Part shown: piece by piece, positions 26,235 to 33,423 of the stretch
Numbering within the stretch: position 1 is the stretch's first letter
Layout of the letters: each line of letters begins with the position of its first letter
From: Chitinophagaceae bacterium
GTDB lineage: Bacteria > Bacteroidota > Bacteroidia > Chitinophagales > Chitinophagaceae
NCBI GenBank assembly: GCA_025933775.1
Contig: JAICZH010000029.1
Location: 1-33,552 of the forward strand
Length of the DNA stretch: 33,552 nucleotides
Reading direction: 5' to 3'
Program-made: the position numbers and the translations under genes
The notes under the pieces: model-generated
Database searches by the model: none
The model's input: the letters and a program-made list of their open reading frames with translations, nothing else
What the model was told of the DNA's origin: nothing

Positions 26235-26267
26235 AAATGCATTGCTTTTTGCAATGCATTTTTTTTT
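26235..26267 (+). terminator. Rho-independent terminator after the S46 gene
   Basis: AAATGCATTGC (26235-26245) pairs with GCAATGCATTT (26251-26261) around TTTTT, followed by a further T-run to 26267. Confidence 0.9.
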
Positions 26268-26314
26268 AAGTAATTTTTCAAGTTGATCGTTTCTAAATTT
26301 AGATTTTTTGAAAA

Positions 26315-26791
26315 ATGTCTTTACAAAACTTTACTCCTCAGCAGGCGATGCTTAAAATAAAACAATATTGCGCTTACCAGGAAAGATGCCATGCCGAAGT
26401 AAAAGATAAATTGTATTCGTTCGGGCTTTTTAAAAAAGAAGTTGACCAAATTATTGCTGATTTAATTGCAGAAAATTATTTAAATGAAGAACGATTTGCC
26501 ATTCATTTTGCAGGTGGAAAATTTAGAATGAAACAATGGGGGAAAAATAAAATAAAGCAAGCCCTTAAACAAAAACAAATAAGCGATTATTGTATTAAAA
26601 AAGCGCTGAAAGAAATTGATGGTTCTAATTACAAGAAAACTTTTGAAAAATTAGTGGAACAAAAAATGAAAGCGCAAAAAAGCGAAAAAAATATTTTTAT
26701 AAAGAAAAAGAAATTGCAAGATTTTTTATTGATGAAAGGATACGAGAGTGATTTAGTAAATGAAGAGGTGAGAAAGATTGGAAAGAAGTGA
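26315..26791 (+). CDS. recX: Regulatory protein RecX
   Basis: The 158-residue, basic, all-helical protein has RecX repeats: an N-terminal three-helix unit (AMLKIKQYCAYQERCHAEV, KDKLYSFGLF), the conserved LIAENYLNEERFAIHFAGGK and KWGKNKIKQALKQKQIS segments, and a final KKKLQDFLLMKGYESDLV unit. RecX binds RecA filaments and limits their activity. recA is not adjacent here, which is usual for Bacteroidota. Confidence 0.9.
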   Translation: MSLQNFTPQQAMLKIKQYCAYQERCHAEVKDKLYSFGLFKKEVDQIIADLIAENYLNEERFAIHFAGGKFRMKQWGKNKIKQALKQKQISDYCIKKALKEIDGSNYKKTFEKLVEQKMKAQKSEKNIFIKKKKLQDFLLMKGYESDLVNEEVRKIGKK

Positions 26792-26854
26792 TTGAAGCCA
26801 TGCTATATTCAGCAAAGATTTTTTTAAAAATAAATATTTTGAAAAGTTCAAATA

Positions 26855-27229
26855 TTAGCCTGTTCCTTTTGCAGTTTCCTCATTATTTTTTTTTGCGGCA
26901 GAATTATTATTTGCGGCTTTTACATTTTTTATAGATAATTGAAATTTGGTATTGAGACTTATTTCGTAATTATTTTCATTAATGATTTGCCTGGCATTTT
27001 CATCTTCCAATATTACGGCGGCTAAGTTAGTTGCGAGTGCCGAACCGCTAATTACATTGCTTACCTTTCCGTCAGAAAATTCAATAGTAAATTTATATCC
27101 TGCCTTTCTTCCCGTGCCTGCTCTTTCAAAATCAACCCTATTAAGATCCAGCACCTGATTGCCCGCAGCAGATTTTTTCATTAGTATTCTGATAATGGGA
27201 AGATATTTTTTCCAGATGTGATTATACAT
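26855..27229 (-). CDS. Conserved hypothetical protein
   Basis: This 124-residue protein starts MYNHIWKKYLPIIRILMKKS and contains LDLNRVDFERAGTGRKAGYKF, SNVISGSALATNLAAVILED and NNYEISLNTKFQLSIKN. A low-complexity tail rich in Asn, Ala and Lys follows. There is no signal peptide or membrane helix. It looks like a small cytosolic alpha/beta protein conserved in Chitinophagaceae-type genomes; I know no function. It is convergent with recX and stands alone. Confidence 0.65.
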   Translation of the reverse strand: MYNHIWKKYLPIIRILMKKSAAGNQVLDLNRVDFERAGTGRKAGYKFTIEFSDGKVSNVISGSALATNLAAVILEDENARQIINENNYEISLNTKFQLSIKNVKAANNNSAAKKNNEETAKGTG

Positions 27230-27414
27230 TAAGAATGCTGATTTAATTTTTTATACAAAAACAATATCCGGAAAAACAAAACTATAATACACTGCAAAAA
27301 GAAGTTTAACCGTATTCACAATAAAATTAGTGTATTTTTTTTTAAGACAAATTATTTGGCAATAATGAAGGTAGAGTATGAAAACTTAAGTATGCGTTTT
27401 TAATGAATAATACT

Positions 27415-27448
27415 ATAAATAAAAAACTCCCGGCGAATAAGCCGGGAG
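27415..27448 (-). terminator. Strong minus-strand rho-independent terminator
   Basis: CTCCCGGC (27427-27434) pairs with GCCGGGAG (27441-27448) around GAATAA. Read on the minus strand it is followed by TTTTTTATTTATAG. It is much more GC-rich than its surroundings. No intact minus-strand gene precedes it. Confidence 0.85.
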
Positions 27449-27563
27449 GCTCCTGATTAAAAAACTACACACACTTTTATTTTCCAAAATTTTTTTTATA
27501 CAATATACAATTGCTGAACCATTATGAACAACCAGCTTCTTCCACTTCGTTTCTTTTCTTTTG

Positions 27564-27680
27564 CTAAGTTTTATATTTTTTGGCAATAATTTTTTTCCAT
27601 TTAGCAAATGGCAATTTCCACTTATCAGGCGGCAATTTTAATATATTTGCAATAGTTTTTGGCGCTAAGCCGCTGATAAA
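27564..27680 (-). pseudogene. Orphan coding remnant upstream of the terminator
   Basis: An open stretch of 38 codons reads FISGLAPKTIANILKLPPDK, WKLPFAKWKKIIAKKYKT and stop. It is preceded directly by an in-frame stop and has no standard start codon. The composition (Trp/Pro/Lys) looks like real protein. It may be the tail of a gene lost by deletion, leaving its terminator behind. Parent family not recognised. Confidence 0.35.
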
Positions 27681-27709
27681 TTAGTGTTTCACAAACGTGT
27701 AGTATTTAT

Positions 27710-27717
27710 TAAATTTG
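27710..27717 (+). promoter_or_regulatory. Candidate promoter of the GH3-family gene
   Basis: TAAATTTG fits the TAnnTTTG -7 consensus, with TTTC about 20 bases upstream as a weak -33. It lies 24 bases before the ATG. Confidence 0.4.
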
Positions 27718-27741
27718 TTTCTGTATTAACTTATTAATTGA

Positions 27742-29268
27742 ATGTCATTAATAGAATTCAGATTACCTAAAACAATTTCCAAAGCGCTTAAGCTGCCTGT
27801 TAGTTCTGCCAAAAAGCAACAAATAAAAGTGCTTAAGAAATTGCTGAGAAAATCCCGGTTTACAGAATTCGGTCAACGATATCGTTTTGATGAAATTCTT
27901 TTAAACAAGCATCCTGGCAAGGCTTTTCAACAAATGGTACCTGCTTATAATTACAGCAAAATTTTTCATCAATGGTGGCATAGGGCGCTTGATGGAAAGC
28001 CCGATGTATGCTGGCCCGGTGTCATTAAATTTTTTGCTTTGAGCAGCGGCACAAGTGATGCGGCAAGTAAATATATTCCCATTACAAAAGAATTAATCAG
28101 GGCTAATACTCTTACCAGCATCAGGCAACTTATCAGCCTGGCAACTTACAACAATGTTCCCCGGTCTTCCGTCGGGAAAGGATGGTTGATGTTGGGCGGA
28201 AGCACACATTTACAAAAATCAGCCACATATTATGCTGGTGATCTTAGCGGCATACAGGCTAAAAACATTCCTTTCTGGTTTCAGGGAATGTATAAGCCGG
28301 GGAAAAAAATTGCAAAAAATACCGATTGGTCAAAAAAACTGGATGAGATTGTAGAAAAGGCGCCGCAATGGGATATTGCATTCTTAGTAGGGGTTCCGGC
28401 GTGGGTACAGCTTTGCATGGAAAAAGTAATTGAAAGATACCATCTCAAAAACATTCATGAAATATGGCCCAATCTTGCTTTTTATGTACACGGCGGCGTA
28501 GCATTTGAGCCTTACAAAAAAGGATTCAACAAACTATTGGGAAAACCTATTACTTATATTGAAACCTATCTTGCAAGCGAAGGGTTTCTTGCTTATCAAA
28601 ACCGCCAGGATGCAAAAGGAATGAGGCTGGCCCTTAACAATAATATTTTTTTTGAGTTTGTTCCTTTCGATTATAAAAATTTCGACAGCGAAGGAAATAT
28701 GGTTGCTAATCCCGAAGCATTAATGATTCATGAAGTAGAAGAAAATAAAAATTATGCTATACTCATCAGCACCAATGCTGGCACATGGCGTTATCTTATT
28801 GGCGATACCATTCAATTTGTGGATATTGAAAAAAATGAAATCATCATCACAGGCCGGACCAAGCATTTTTTAAGCCTGGTGGGAGAGCATTTAAGCGTTG
28901 ATAATATGAATAAGGCCATACAATTAGTAAGCGAAGAGCTCAACATTTCCATTGGAGAATTTACTGTAGCCGGCATACCCTATGGCAATTTTTTTGCACA
29001 TCATTGGTTTATTGCAACAAACGACGCCGTAAATTCGGAGCATTTAAAAATATTAATTGATGAAAAGCTGAAAGAGTTGAATGATGATTATGAAGTAGAA
29101 AGAAAGCACGCACTAAAAGAAATTTTTGTAGATGTACTTAGTGAAAAAACTTTTATGAATTTTATGAAAGCCAAAGGCAAGGTTGGCGGCCAGCATAAAT
29201 TTCCACGTGTATTAAAAGACCGGATGCTTGATGAGTGGCAAAAATTTTTAAAGGGTGAAAAAGTTTAA
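27742..29268 (+). CDS. GH3-family acyl-adenylating (ANL-like) enzyme
   Basis: The 508-residue protein matches the GH3 family (PF03321), named after plant auxin-amino acid synthetases. Features are the phosphate-binding loop FFALSSGTSDAASKYIPIT (about residues 95-113), YVHGGVAFEPYK, the YIETYLASEG motif, RYLIGDTIQFVDIEKNEI with the family's GD, and IITGRTKHFLSLVGEHLSVDN at the hinge to the C-terminal domain. Plant members adenylate a carboxylate and conjugate it to an amino acid. The bacterial substrates are unknown, so only adenylation or ligation chemistry is inferred. It is soluble, without signal peptide. About 100 bases separate it from the lysE-type gene. Confidence 0.88.
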   Translation: MSLIEFRLPKTISKALKLPVSSAKKQQIKVLKKLLRKSRFTEFGQRYRFDEILLNKHPGKAFQQMVPAYNYSKIFHQWWHRALDGKPDVCWPGVIKFFALSSGTSDAASKYIPITKELIRANTLTSIRQLISLATYNNVPRSSVGKGWLMLGGSTHLQKSATYYAGDLSGIQAKNIPFWFQGMYKPGKKIAKNTDWSKKLDEIVEKAPQWDIAFLVGVPAWVQLCMEKVIERYHLKNIHEIWPNLAFYVHGGVAFEPYKKGFNKLLGKPITYIETYLASEGFLAYQNRQDAKGMRLALNNNIFFEFVPFDYKNFDSEGNMVANPEALMIHEVEENKNYAILISTNAGTWRYLIGDTIQFVDIEKNEIIITGRTKHFLSLVGEHLSVDNMNKAIQLVSEELNISIGEFTVAGIPYGNFFAHHWFIATNDAVNSEHLKILIDEKLKELNDDYEVERKHALKEIFVDVLSEKTFMNFMKAKGKVGGQHKFPRVLKDRMLDEWQKFLKGEKV

Positions 29269-29371
29269 AAATTTCTATTTACTTTTTTGTTATAAAAAAA
29301 GTTCTATTAAATTAAATTGTAGTTTTTTATAATCCTTCTATTTTTTAAAACATTAAACACCTCACCTATAA

Positions 29372-30025
29372 ATGGCAGATGTTCTGGAAGCAATACTCAA
29401 AGGTCTTGCGATGGGCCTGCTGCTGGTAATATCGGTGGGCCCCGTAATTTTTACAATCATTAAGCAAAGCATTAATAATGGAAAAGAAGGTGGTTTTAGT
29501 TTTGTAATTGGCGTATGGGTAAGCGATTTTTTATTGGTTGTTCTCAGTAATGTATTTTCTGAATTAGTAACCCATCTTCTCTCTTTTAAAAAACCAATTG
29601 GTATTGCAGGAAGTTTGTTTTTAATAGGAATGGGAGTGTATTATATTTTTTTTAAAAAAGTTTCTTTGCATCCTGAAGATGTATCATTGCCGCCATTGCG
29701 CGCAAGCGACCATGCAAAAATTGCGCTGCAGGGTTTTTTGCTTAATACCCTCAATCCCGCTGTGATGGCTTTCTGGCTTACCGCTGCAACGGCTATTGCA
29801 GTAACTCATACGGTAAAAGAACGCATCATTATTTTTGCAATGGCTCTCCTGTTAAACATGTCTGCTGATGTGGCTAAAGTAAGGCTGGCAGGCAAGCTGC
29901 GCTCAAAACTTACCGTAAAAAATATAAGATTAATTAATAAAATATCCGGATTAATCTTACTCATTTTTGGAACGGTATTGCTTACCGGTGTTTTATTTTT
30001 TATAAAGAAACACATGAATTCATGA
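29372..30025 (+). CDS. LysE/RhtB family exporter
   Basis: The 217-residue membrane protein has about six helices (roughly 8-28, 42-65, 75-95, 115-140, 147-165 and 188-210). It carries the LysE family N-terminal pattern GLAMGLLLVISVGPVIFTIIK and the LNTLNPAVMAFWLTAAT motif in the middle. Members export amino acids or related metabolites. The long loop (KKVSLHPEDVSLPPLRASDHAK) is common in Bacteroidota forms. Its stop overlaps the next ATG by four bases (ATGA), so the two genes are translationally coupled. Confidence 0.88.
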   Translation: MADVLEAILKGLAMGLLLVISVGPVIFTIIKQSINNGKEGGFSFVIGVWVSDFLLVVLSNVFSELVTHLLSFKKPIGIAGSLFLIGMGVYYIFFKKVSLHPEDVSLPPLRASDHAKIALQGFLLNTLNPAVMAFWLTAATAIAVTHTVKERIIIFAMALLLNMSADVAKVRLAGKLRSKLTVKNIRLINKISGLILLIFGTVLLTGVLFFIKKHMNS

Positions 30026-30579
30026 AAACATTTTTTGCAGTAACTATAAGTCTTTTATTTTTTTTATATGGAAATTCACAACCCTCCGACTTACTTGTTT
30101 TAAAAAAAAATAACCGCACCGTACAAAGTTTTTTTCCTGGTAACGAAATATCATTTTCAACTTCTTCAAAATATTATTATGATTGTTTTATAAAAAATAT
30201 TAATCATGATTCATTATTTCTGATACAATATGATATCAGGCAAATGCCCACCACACTTGGGGTTTACGTTTTAGATACTGTTGCCACTTATCCATTTGCA
30301 ATAAATTATAAAGAAATAACCGGCTTTGGAAAAGATAGAAATAAAAATTTTAATTGGTCAGGTTCCGGCGGCGTGCTGCTTGGTGGCGGCACACTCTTAA
30401 CTTTAGTTGGCCTCGGCACATGGGTATTTTCAAAACCAAATACACAATATTATGCAAGCCCATACCTCGTTGGTGGGTCTGCATTGCTTGCAGGAGTTGG
30501 TTATCTGCTTGCAAAATCGGGTAACAAACAAATGATATTGGGTAAAAAATATTCGCTTGAATATATTGCAGTAAAATAA
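30022..30579 (+). CDS. Exported hypothetical protein
   Basis: The 185-residue protein has a signal peptide (about 1-19, ending GNSQ). A beta-rich middle follows (SFSTSSKYYYDCFIKNINHD, LFLIQYDIRQMPTTLGVYVL), then two Gly-rich hydrophobic segments (about 112-132 and 148-164) that could be membrane helices or a hairpin. No known domain is recognised. It overlaps the lysE-type gene by four bases and is followed 11 bases later by mtgA, so it belongs to that operon and may act at the envelope. Confidence 0.7.
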   Translation: MKTFFAVTISLLFFLYGNSQPSDLLVLKKNNRTVQSFFPGNEISFSTSSKYYYDCFIKNINHDSLFLIQYDIRQMPTTLGVYVLDTVATYPFAINYKEITGFGKDRNKNFNWSGSGGVLLGGGTLLTLVGLGTWVFSKPNTQYYASPYLVGGSALLAGVGYLLAKSGNKQMILGKKYSLEYIAVK

Positions 30580-30590
30580 AAATTATTTTT

Positions 30591-31304
30591 TTGTCAAAAA
30601 AAACAATTGAGAAAAAACGATCACTAACGGTAACGGTTATACGCTTTTTTATAAAATTTTTTTTATACGGCTTTATTCTTTCTTTATTGTATGTATTCTT
30701 TTGCAAATGGATAAATCCGCCCATTACTATCACCGAGATTGGAAGCGTGCTTCATGGCAACAGCCTCCATAGAAAATATGTAAGCATGAATGAAATAAGC
30801 GCTAATGCTAAACTTGCTGTAATGGCCGGTGAAGACCAATTATTTCCTGATCACAATGGGTTCGATTTTAAAAGTATTCAAAAAGCAATGAAGCATAATC
30901 AAAAAAGTAAATCGCTGCGTGGCGCCAGCACTATAAGCCAGCAGGTTGCCAAGAATATTTTCCTATGGCAGCATGGCGGTTATTTGCGCAAAGGGCTTGA
31001 AGTATATTTTACTTTTATGATTGAAACTTTCTGGAGTAAAAAAAGAATACTTGAAATGTATCTGAATGAAGCAGAAATGGGTGAAGGAATTTTTGGCGTA
31101 GAAGCCGCGTCAGAATATTATTTTCATAAGCCTGCAAAAAATTTATCAAGAAAACAAGCGGCGCTTATTGCAGCATGTCTTCCCAATCCTAAAGGTTATA
31201 CAATAAAACCATTATCTGCTCATGTAGCTTCCCGCTATCCATGGATATTGCGGCAAATGAATCATCTGGAAAATGATTCTGATATTGAAGCGTTATTAAA
31301 ATAA
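30591..31304 (+). CDS. mtgA: Monofunctional peptidoglycan glycosyltransferase
   Basis: The 237 residues comprise one N-terminal membrane anchor (about 14-40) and a GT51 domain. Motif 1 is VMAGEDQLFPDHNGFD with catalytic Glu81. Motif 2 is RGASTISQQVAKNIFLW. Motif 3 includes KKRILEMYLNEAEMGEGIFGVEAA. The length fits MtgA, with no transpeptidase domain. It polymerises lipid II into glycan strands at the outer face of the inner membrane. The start is a TTG at 30591: no ATG occurs before the catalytic domain in this frame, and the anchor helix requires an upstream start. It is the last gene of the lysE-type operon and converges with the NadR-like gene ten bases away. Confidence 0.9.
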   Translation: MSKKTIEKKRSLTVTVIRFFIKFFLYGFILSLLYVFFCKWINPPITITEIGSVLHGNSLHRKYVSMNEISANAKLAVMAGEDQLFPDHNGFDFKSIQKAMKHNQKSKSLRGASTISQQVAKNIFLWQHGGYLRKGLEVYFTFMIETFWSKKRILEMYLNEAEMGEGIFGVEAASEYYFHKPAKNLSRKQAALIAACLPNPKGYTIKPLSAHVASRYPWILRQMNHLENDSDIEALLK

Positions 31305-31313
31305 ATATTTTGC

Positions 31314-31844
31314 CTAAATATTTTTATTGACAAAATTTTTTGCCTCTTCAAATCTTTCTTCATAGTTACCATTTATATCAGTCCAGGGTGTTGATTGATT
31401 TTCTAAAATATCTTTATAAAAATGATATAATTTATTCCTTGTTTTTACTTCAGGATATTCACGTAAATCATCTGCAACCCACGGCAGATCAGTGTTACAA
31501 AGGAGATAGCCATCATACTTTCTTTCGGCAATGCGATTCAATATCCAATTATGGCATTTATTAAAAACAAATTCGCACCAAACTTTCATTACATACATAT
31601 CGGTGTCAATAAAAATTGGCAATTGACAATTGACAATAGACAATTGATTTTCTTCCGTTTCAATTTGCCCTTTTGCTATAATTAATAGATCATCATACGA
31701 ATAGTTTGTTCCCTTTTTTTCTAAATATTCTCTTGCATATTCAGGTGCCCAAAGTGTTTGATAATATTCGGCAAGCTGCGCACACAAAGTACTTTTGCCG
31801 GTTGACTCGGGGCCTATTACTACAAATTTTTTTATTGTTTCCAT
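31314..31844 (-). CDS. NadR-like ribosylnicotinamide kinase (AAA_28 ATPase)
   Basis: From METIKKFVV the protein is 176 residues, with a P-loop GPESTGKST, APEYAREYL, the Walker B-like LPIFIDTDMYVMKVW and LLCNTDLPWVADDLRE. This is the C-terminal kinase domain of NadR without the adenylyltransferase domain. It probably phosphorylates nicotinamide riboside imported by the PnuC encoded just upstream. The start at 31844 overlaps pnuC by 13 bases; the in-frame upstream Met at 31895 adds 17 unlikely residues (MVKKGKQACCRKRRNFR). The segment NQLSIVNCQLP, just before IFIDTD, is encoded by a CAATTGA heptad repeat and looks like an in-frame insertion. Confidence 0.85.
   Translation of the reverse strand: METIKKFVVIGPESTGKSTLCAQLAEYYQTLWAPEYAREYLEKKGTNYSYDDLLIIAKGQIETEENQLSIVNCQLPIFIDTDMYVMKVWCEFVFNKCHNWILNRIAERKYDGYLLCNTDLPWVADDLREYPEVKTRNKLYHFYKDILENQSTPWTDINGNYEERFEEAKNFVNKNI
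31616..31649. repeat. CAATTGA heptanucleotide repeat inside the NadR-like gene
   Basis: Four tandem 7-base units run from 31620 to 31647: CAATTGA, CAATTGA, CAATAGA, CAATTGA. On the coding strand they read as TCAATTG units and give QLSIVNCQL. Copy-number change by one unit would shift the frame. Confidence 0.75.
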
Positions 31845-32491
31845 TCTGAAATTTCTTCTTTTTCTGCAACAGGCTTGTTTGCCTTTTTTGACCATTCATA
31901 TAATCCTGAAAAAGCCATCACCAAAAGAATGATATAATAAACGCTGGTGAATACATAATGCTTTACAAAGTATAAAGGAATGGAAGCAATGTTCGTAGCA
32001 ATCCACCAATGCCAGCTTTCCACTTTTTTGCGTGCCATGAGCCACATGGCTGTAAAGGCGGTGCTGCTTGCAAATGCATCAGCCCAGGGAATTGCGCCGG
32101 GTGCAAAACTTTTTTTAAGATATGTAAGTGAAACAAAAATTATGATATAAAAAACAGCAAAGAAAAGCAATTGACTTAGCCATTCTTTTAAATCGGATCG
32201 CGTAATTAAAACAATATGCTCAAGTTGTTGATTTTTTTTTGCCCATAAAATCCAGCCATAAATGCTCATAACCGTGTAATAAAAATTTACGGATGCTTCG
32301 CCAAACAAACTTCCATTAATACTGATATATACATAAGTAATTGTGTTAACTAACCCTACCGGGTATACGAGAATATTTTCTTTGCGGCTATACCACACGC
32401 TTGCAATGCCGAAGAATACAGCAATATATTCCAACACTGTTGTATGCTGCATATCGGAGATAAACTGCTGATAAATTTGTGTGAGGCTCAA
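31832..32491 (-). CDS. pnuC: Nicotinamide riboside transporter PnuC
   Basis: The 219-residue membrane protein has about seven helices and the PnuC pattern: EYIAVFFGIASVWYSRKENI, YPVGLVNTITYVYI, the YYTVMSIYGWILW motif in the first half, and WWIATNIASIPLYFVKHYVFTS in the second. Neighbouring NadR-like kinase, overlapped by 13 bases, makes nicotinamide riboside the likely substrate rather than thiamine. The pair forms a compact NAD salvage operon. No thiamine riboswitch-like leader was seen upstream, which also argues against a PnuT role. Confidence 0.92.
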   Translation of the reverse strand: MSLTQIYQQFISDMQHTTVLEYIAVFFGIASVWYSRKENILVYPVGLVNTITYVYISINGSLFGEASVNFYYTVMSIYGWILWAKKNQQLEHIVLITRSDLKEWLSQLLFFAVFYIIIFVSLTYLKKSFAPGAIPWADAFASSTAFTAMWLMARKKVESWHWWIATNIASIPLYFVKHYVFTSVYYIILLVMAFSGLYEWSKKANKPVAEKEEISEWKQ

Positions 32492-32570
32492 AGAAAATTT
32501 TTAAAAAACAAATTTAAATCGGGACACAACCTGAAAGGTAAGAAAGGATAAAAGTTTTTGATAAAAAGAA

Positions 32571-32594
32571 ATAGCATCTCTTCCGAAATGCTAT
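32571..32594 (-). terminator. Terminator of the NifU-family gene
   Basis: ATAGCAT (32571-32577) pairs with ATGCTAT (32588-32594). Read on the minus strand it is followed by TTTCTTTTTATC. It lies just after the repeat that follows the NifU stop. Confidence 0.7.
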
Positions 32595-32601
32595 GGTTTT
32601 A

Positions 32602-32637
32602 AGTCTCCTCCTCTGGAGGAGATTTAGAGGAGGCCTT
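32602..32637 (-). repeat. Palindromic repeat starting at the NifU stop codon
   Basis: On the minus strand: CCTCCTCTAAATCTCCTCC then AGAGGAGGAGACTT. The layout (C-rich lead, TAA, hairpin) matches the copies at 2949, 16.6-16.8 and 33.3-33.4 kb. It abuts the TAA stop of the NifU gene. Confidence 0.65.
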
Positions 32638-33236
32638 TAATCTGCTTCTGCTACCACTTCTTTTACTTCTGGTATCATCCGCTTCATCATTCCTTCAATG
32701 CCTGCTTTTAAAGTGATCATTGAAGAAGGGCATCCACTGCAGCTTCCCTGCAACATTAGGTTTACTTTGCCATCTTCATAACTTTTAAATTGTATAGCGC
32801 CGCCATCCATTTCTACGGCAGGCTTTACATAATTTTCAAGTAATTCTTTTATTCGCTTTACCACATCACCATCATCTGCGCTTACTTCATTTGAAACATC
32901 TTTTTTTCTGGAAGCAATTGCATCTTCATTAATTATCTTTTTACCTTCTTCCAGATATTCTTTTAAAAATTGTTTAATAGAAGGAATCACATCCTGCCAG
33001 TCTTCTGTTTCATTTGTTTTAGTAAGCGTTACAAAATTGCTGGCGATAAATACCGATTTTATAAATGGAAAACTAAATAATTCCATTGCCAAAGGAGATG
33101 CTTTGGCGCTTTCTTCATCCTGAAAATCTATGCTCTTACCTGGATATAAAAGTTTATTGGCAACAAACTTCATTGTTTCCGGGTTAGGCGTCATTTCGGT
33201 ATAGATACTTATAATCGGGTTTCCTGTTTTTATCAT
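32637..33236 (-). CDS. NifU/Nfu-family iron-sulfur cluster carrier
   Basis: The 199-residue protein has an Nfu N-terminal domain (about 8-95; TEMTPNPETMKFVANKLL and SPLAMELFSFPFIKSVFIAS are typical) and a NifU C-terminal domain (about 125-195). The cluster-binding Cys166-SG-Cys169 lies in LMLQGSCSGCPSSMITLKAG. It carries Fe-S clusters to target proteins in the cytosol. The family is often used in place of, or alongside, SUF A-type carriers. The promoter appears to lie in the upstream repeat region. Confidence 0.92.
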   Translation of the reverse strand: MIKTGNPIISIYTEMTPNPETMKFVANKLLYPGKSIDFQDEESAKASPLAMELFSFPFIKSVFIASNFVTLTKTNETEDWQDVIPSIKQFLKEYLEEGKKIINEDAIASRKKDVSNEVSADDGDVVKRIKELLENYVKPAVEMDGGAIQFKSYEDGKVNLMLQGSCSGCPSSMITLKAGIEGMMKRMIPEVKEVVAEAD

Positions 33237-33255
33237 TGTAAAAAAATTAAGTGTA

Positions 33256-33286
33256 CAAAGTTAATAAAAATGCTCCTAACCCCGAA
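33256..33286 (-). promoter_or_regulatory. Candidate promoter of the NifU gene
   Basis: On the minus strand TAACTTTG (33263 to 33256) fits the -7 consensus TAnnTTTG. Exactly 19 bases upstream is TTCG (33286-33283), one mismatch from the -33 TTTG. The TTCG is the loop of the palindrome in the adjacent repeat. Confidence 0.5.
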
Positions 33287-33292
33287 GGGGAA
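33272..33292 (+). repeat. GC-rich palindromic repeat upstream of NifU, copy A
   Basis: GCTCCTAACCCCGAAGGGGA followed by A. CCCC-GAA-GGGG forms the hairpin, with the same CTCCTAA lead as other copies. Confidence 0.7.
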
Positions 33293-33388
33293 TATGCATC
33301 CCCTTTAATATTTACGCAACTCGTAATAAAATATAGAACTTGTATAAAATGAAAGAGATTAACTAACCTTACTAATCCCAAATAATGT

Positions 33389-33420
33389 TCCCTTCCCTTC
33401 GGGAAGGGGTTGGGGATGGG
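33389..33420 (-). repeat. GC-rich palindromic repeat upstream of NifU, copy B
   Basis: TCCCTTCCCTTCGGGAAGGG then GTTGGGGATGGG. It is inverted relative to copy A about 100 bases away, and lies just after the helicase gene's stop. Confidence 0.7.
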
Positions 33421-33423
33421 CTC

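Larger units (their letters stand above)
27230..27741. other. Gene-poor gap with a minus-strand terminator and a coding remnant
   Basis: This 512-base stretch holds no intact gene. It contains a strong minus-strand terminator (27415-27448), a stop-bounded coding remnant (27564-27680, minus strand) and a candidate promoter for the next gene near 27710. No RNA gene was recognised in the stretch between remnant and terminator, although a small RNA is possible. Confidence 0.5.

Noticed and set aside
27448-27563. tmRNA or other structured RNA because of GGTTCAGC near a terminator
   Set aside because: No acceptor stem, T-arm or tag reading frame could be drawn.
27413-27607. A 64-codon minus-strand reading frame
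   Set aside because: Its 3' part runs through the strong terminator hairpin and the protein has no coherent composition; it is more likely noncoding or remnant DNA.
29281-29302. AT-only hairpin after the GH3 gene as a terminator
   Set aside because: ACTTTTTT/AAAAAAGT pairing has almost no GC and would be weak; such pairings are expected by chance in this AT-rich DNA.
31845-31895. Upstream start of the NadR-like gene adding 17 residues
   Set aside because: The added residues lie wholly in the pnuC coding region and precede the family's normal N-terminus, which begins just before the P-loop.
32492-32570. Possible thiamine or NAD-related riboswitch before pnuC
   Set aside because: The leader is short, AT-rich and shows none of the conserved riboswitch cores I could recognise.
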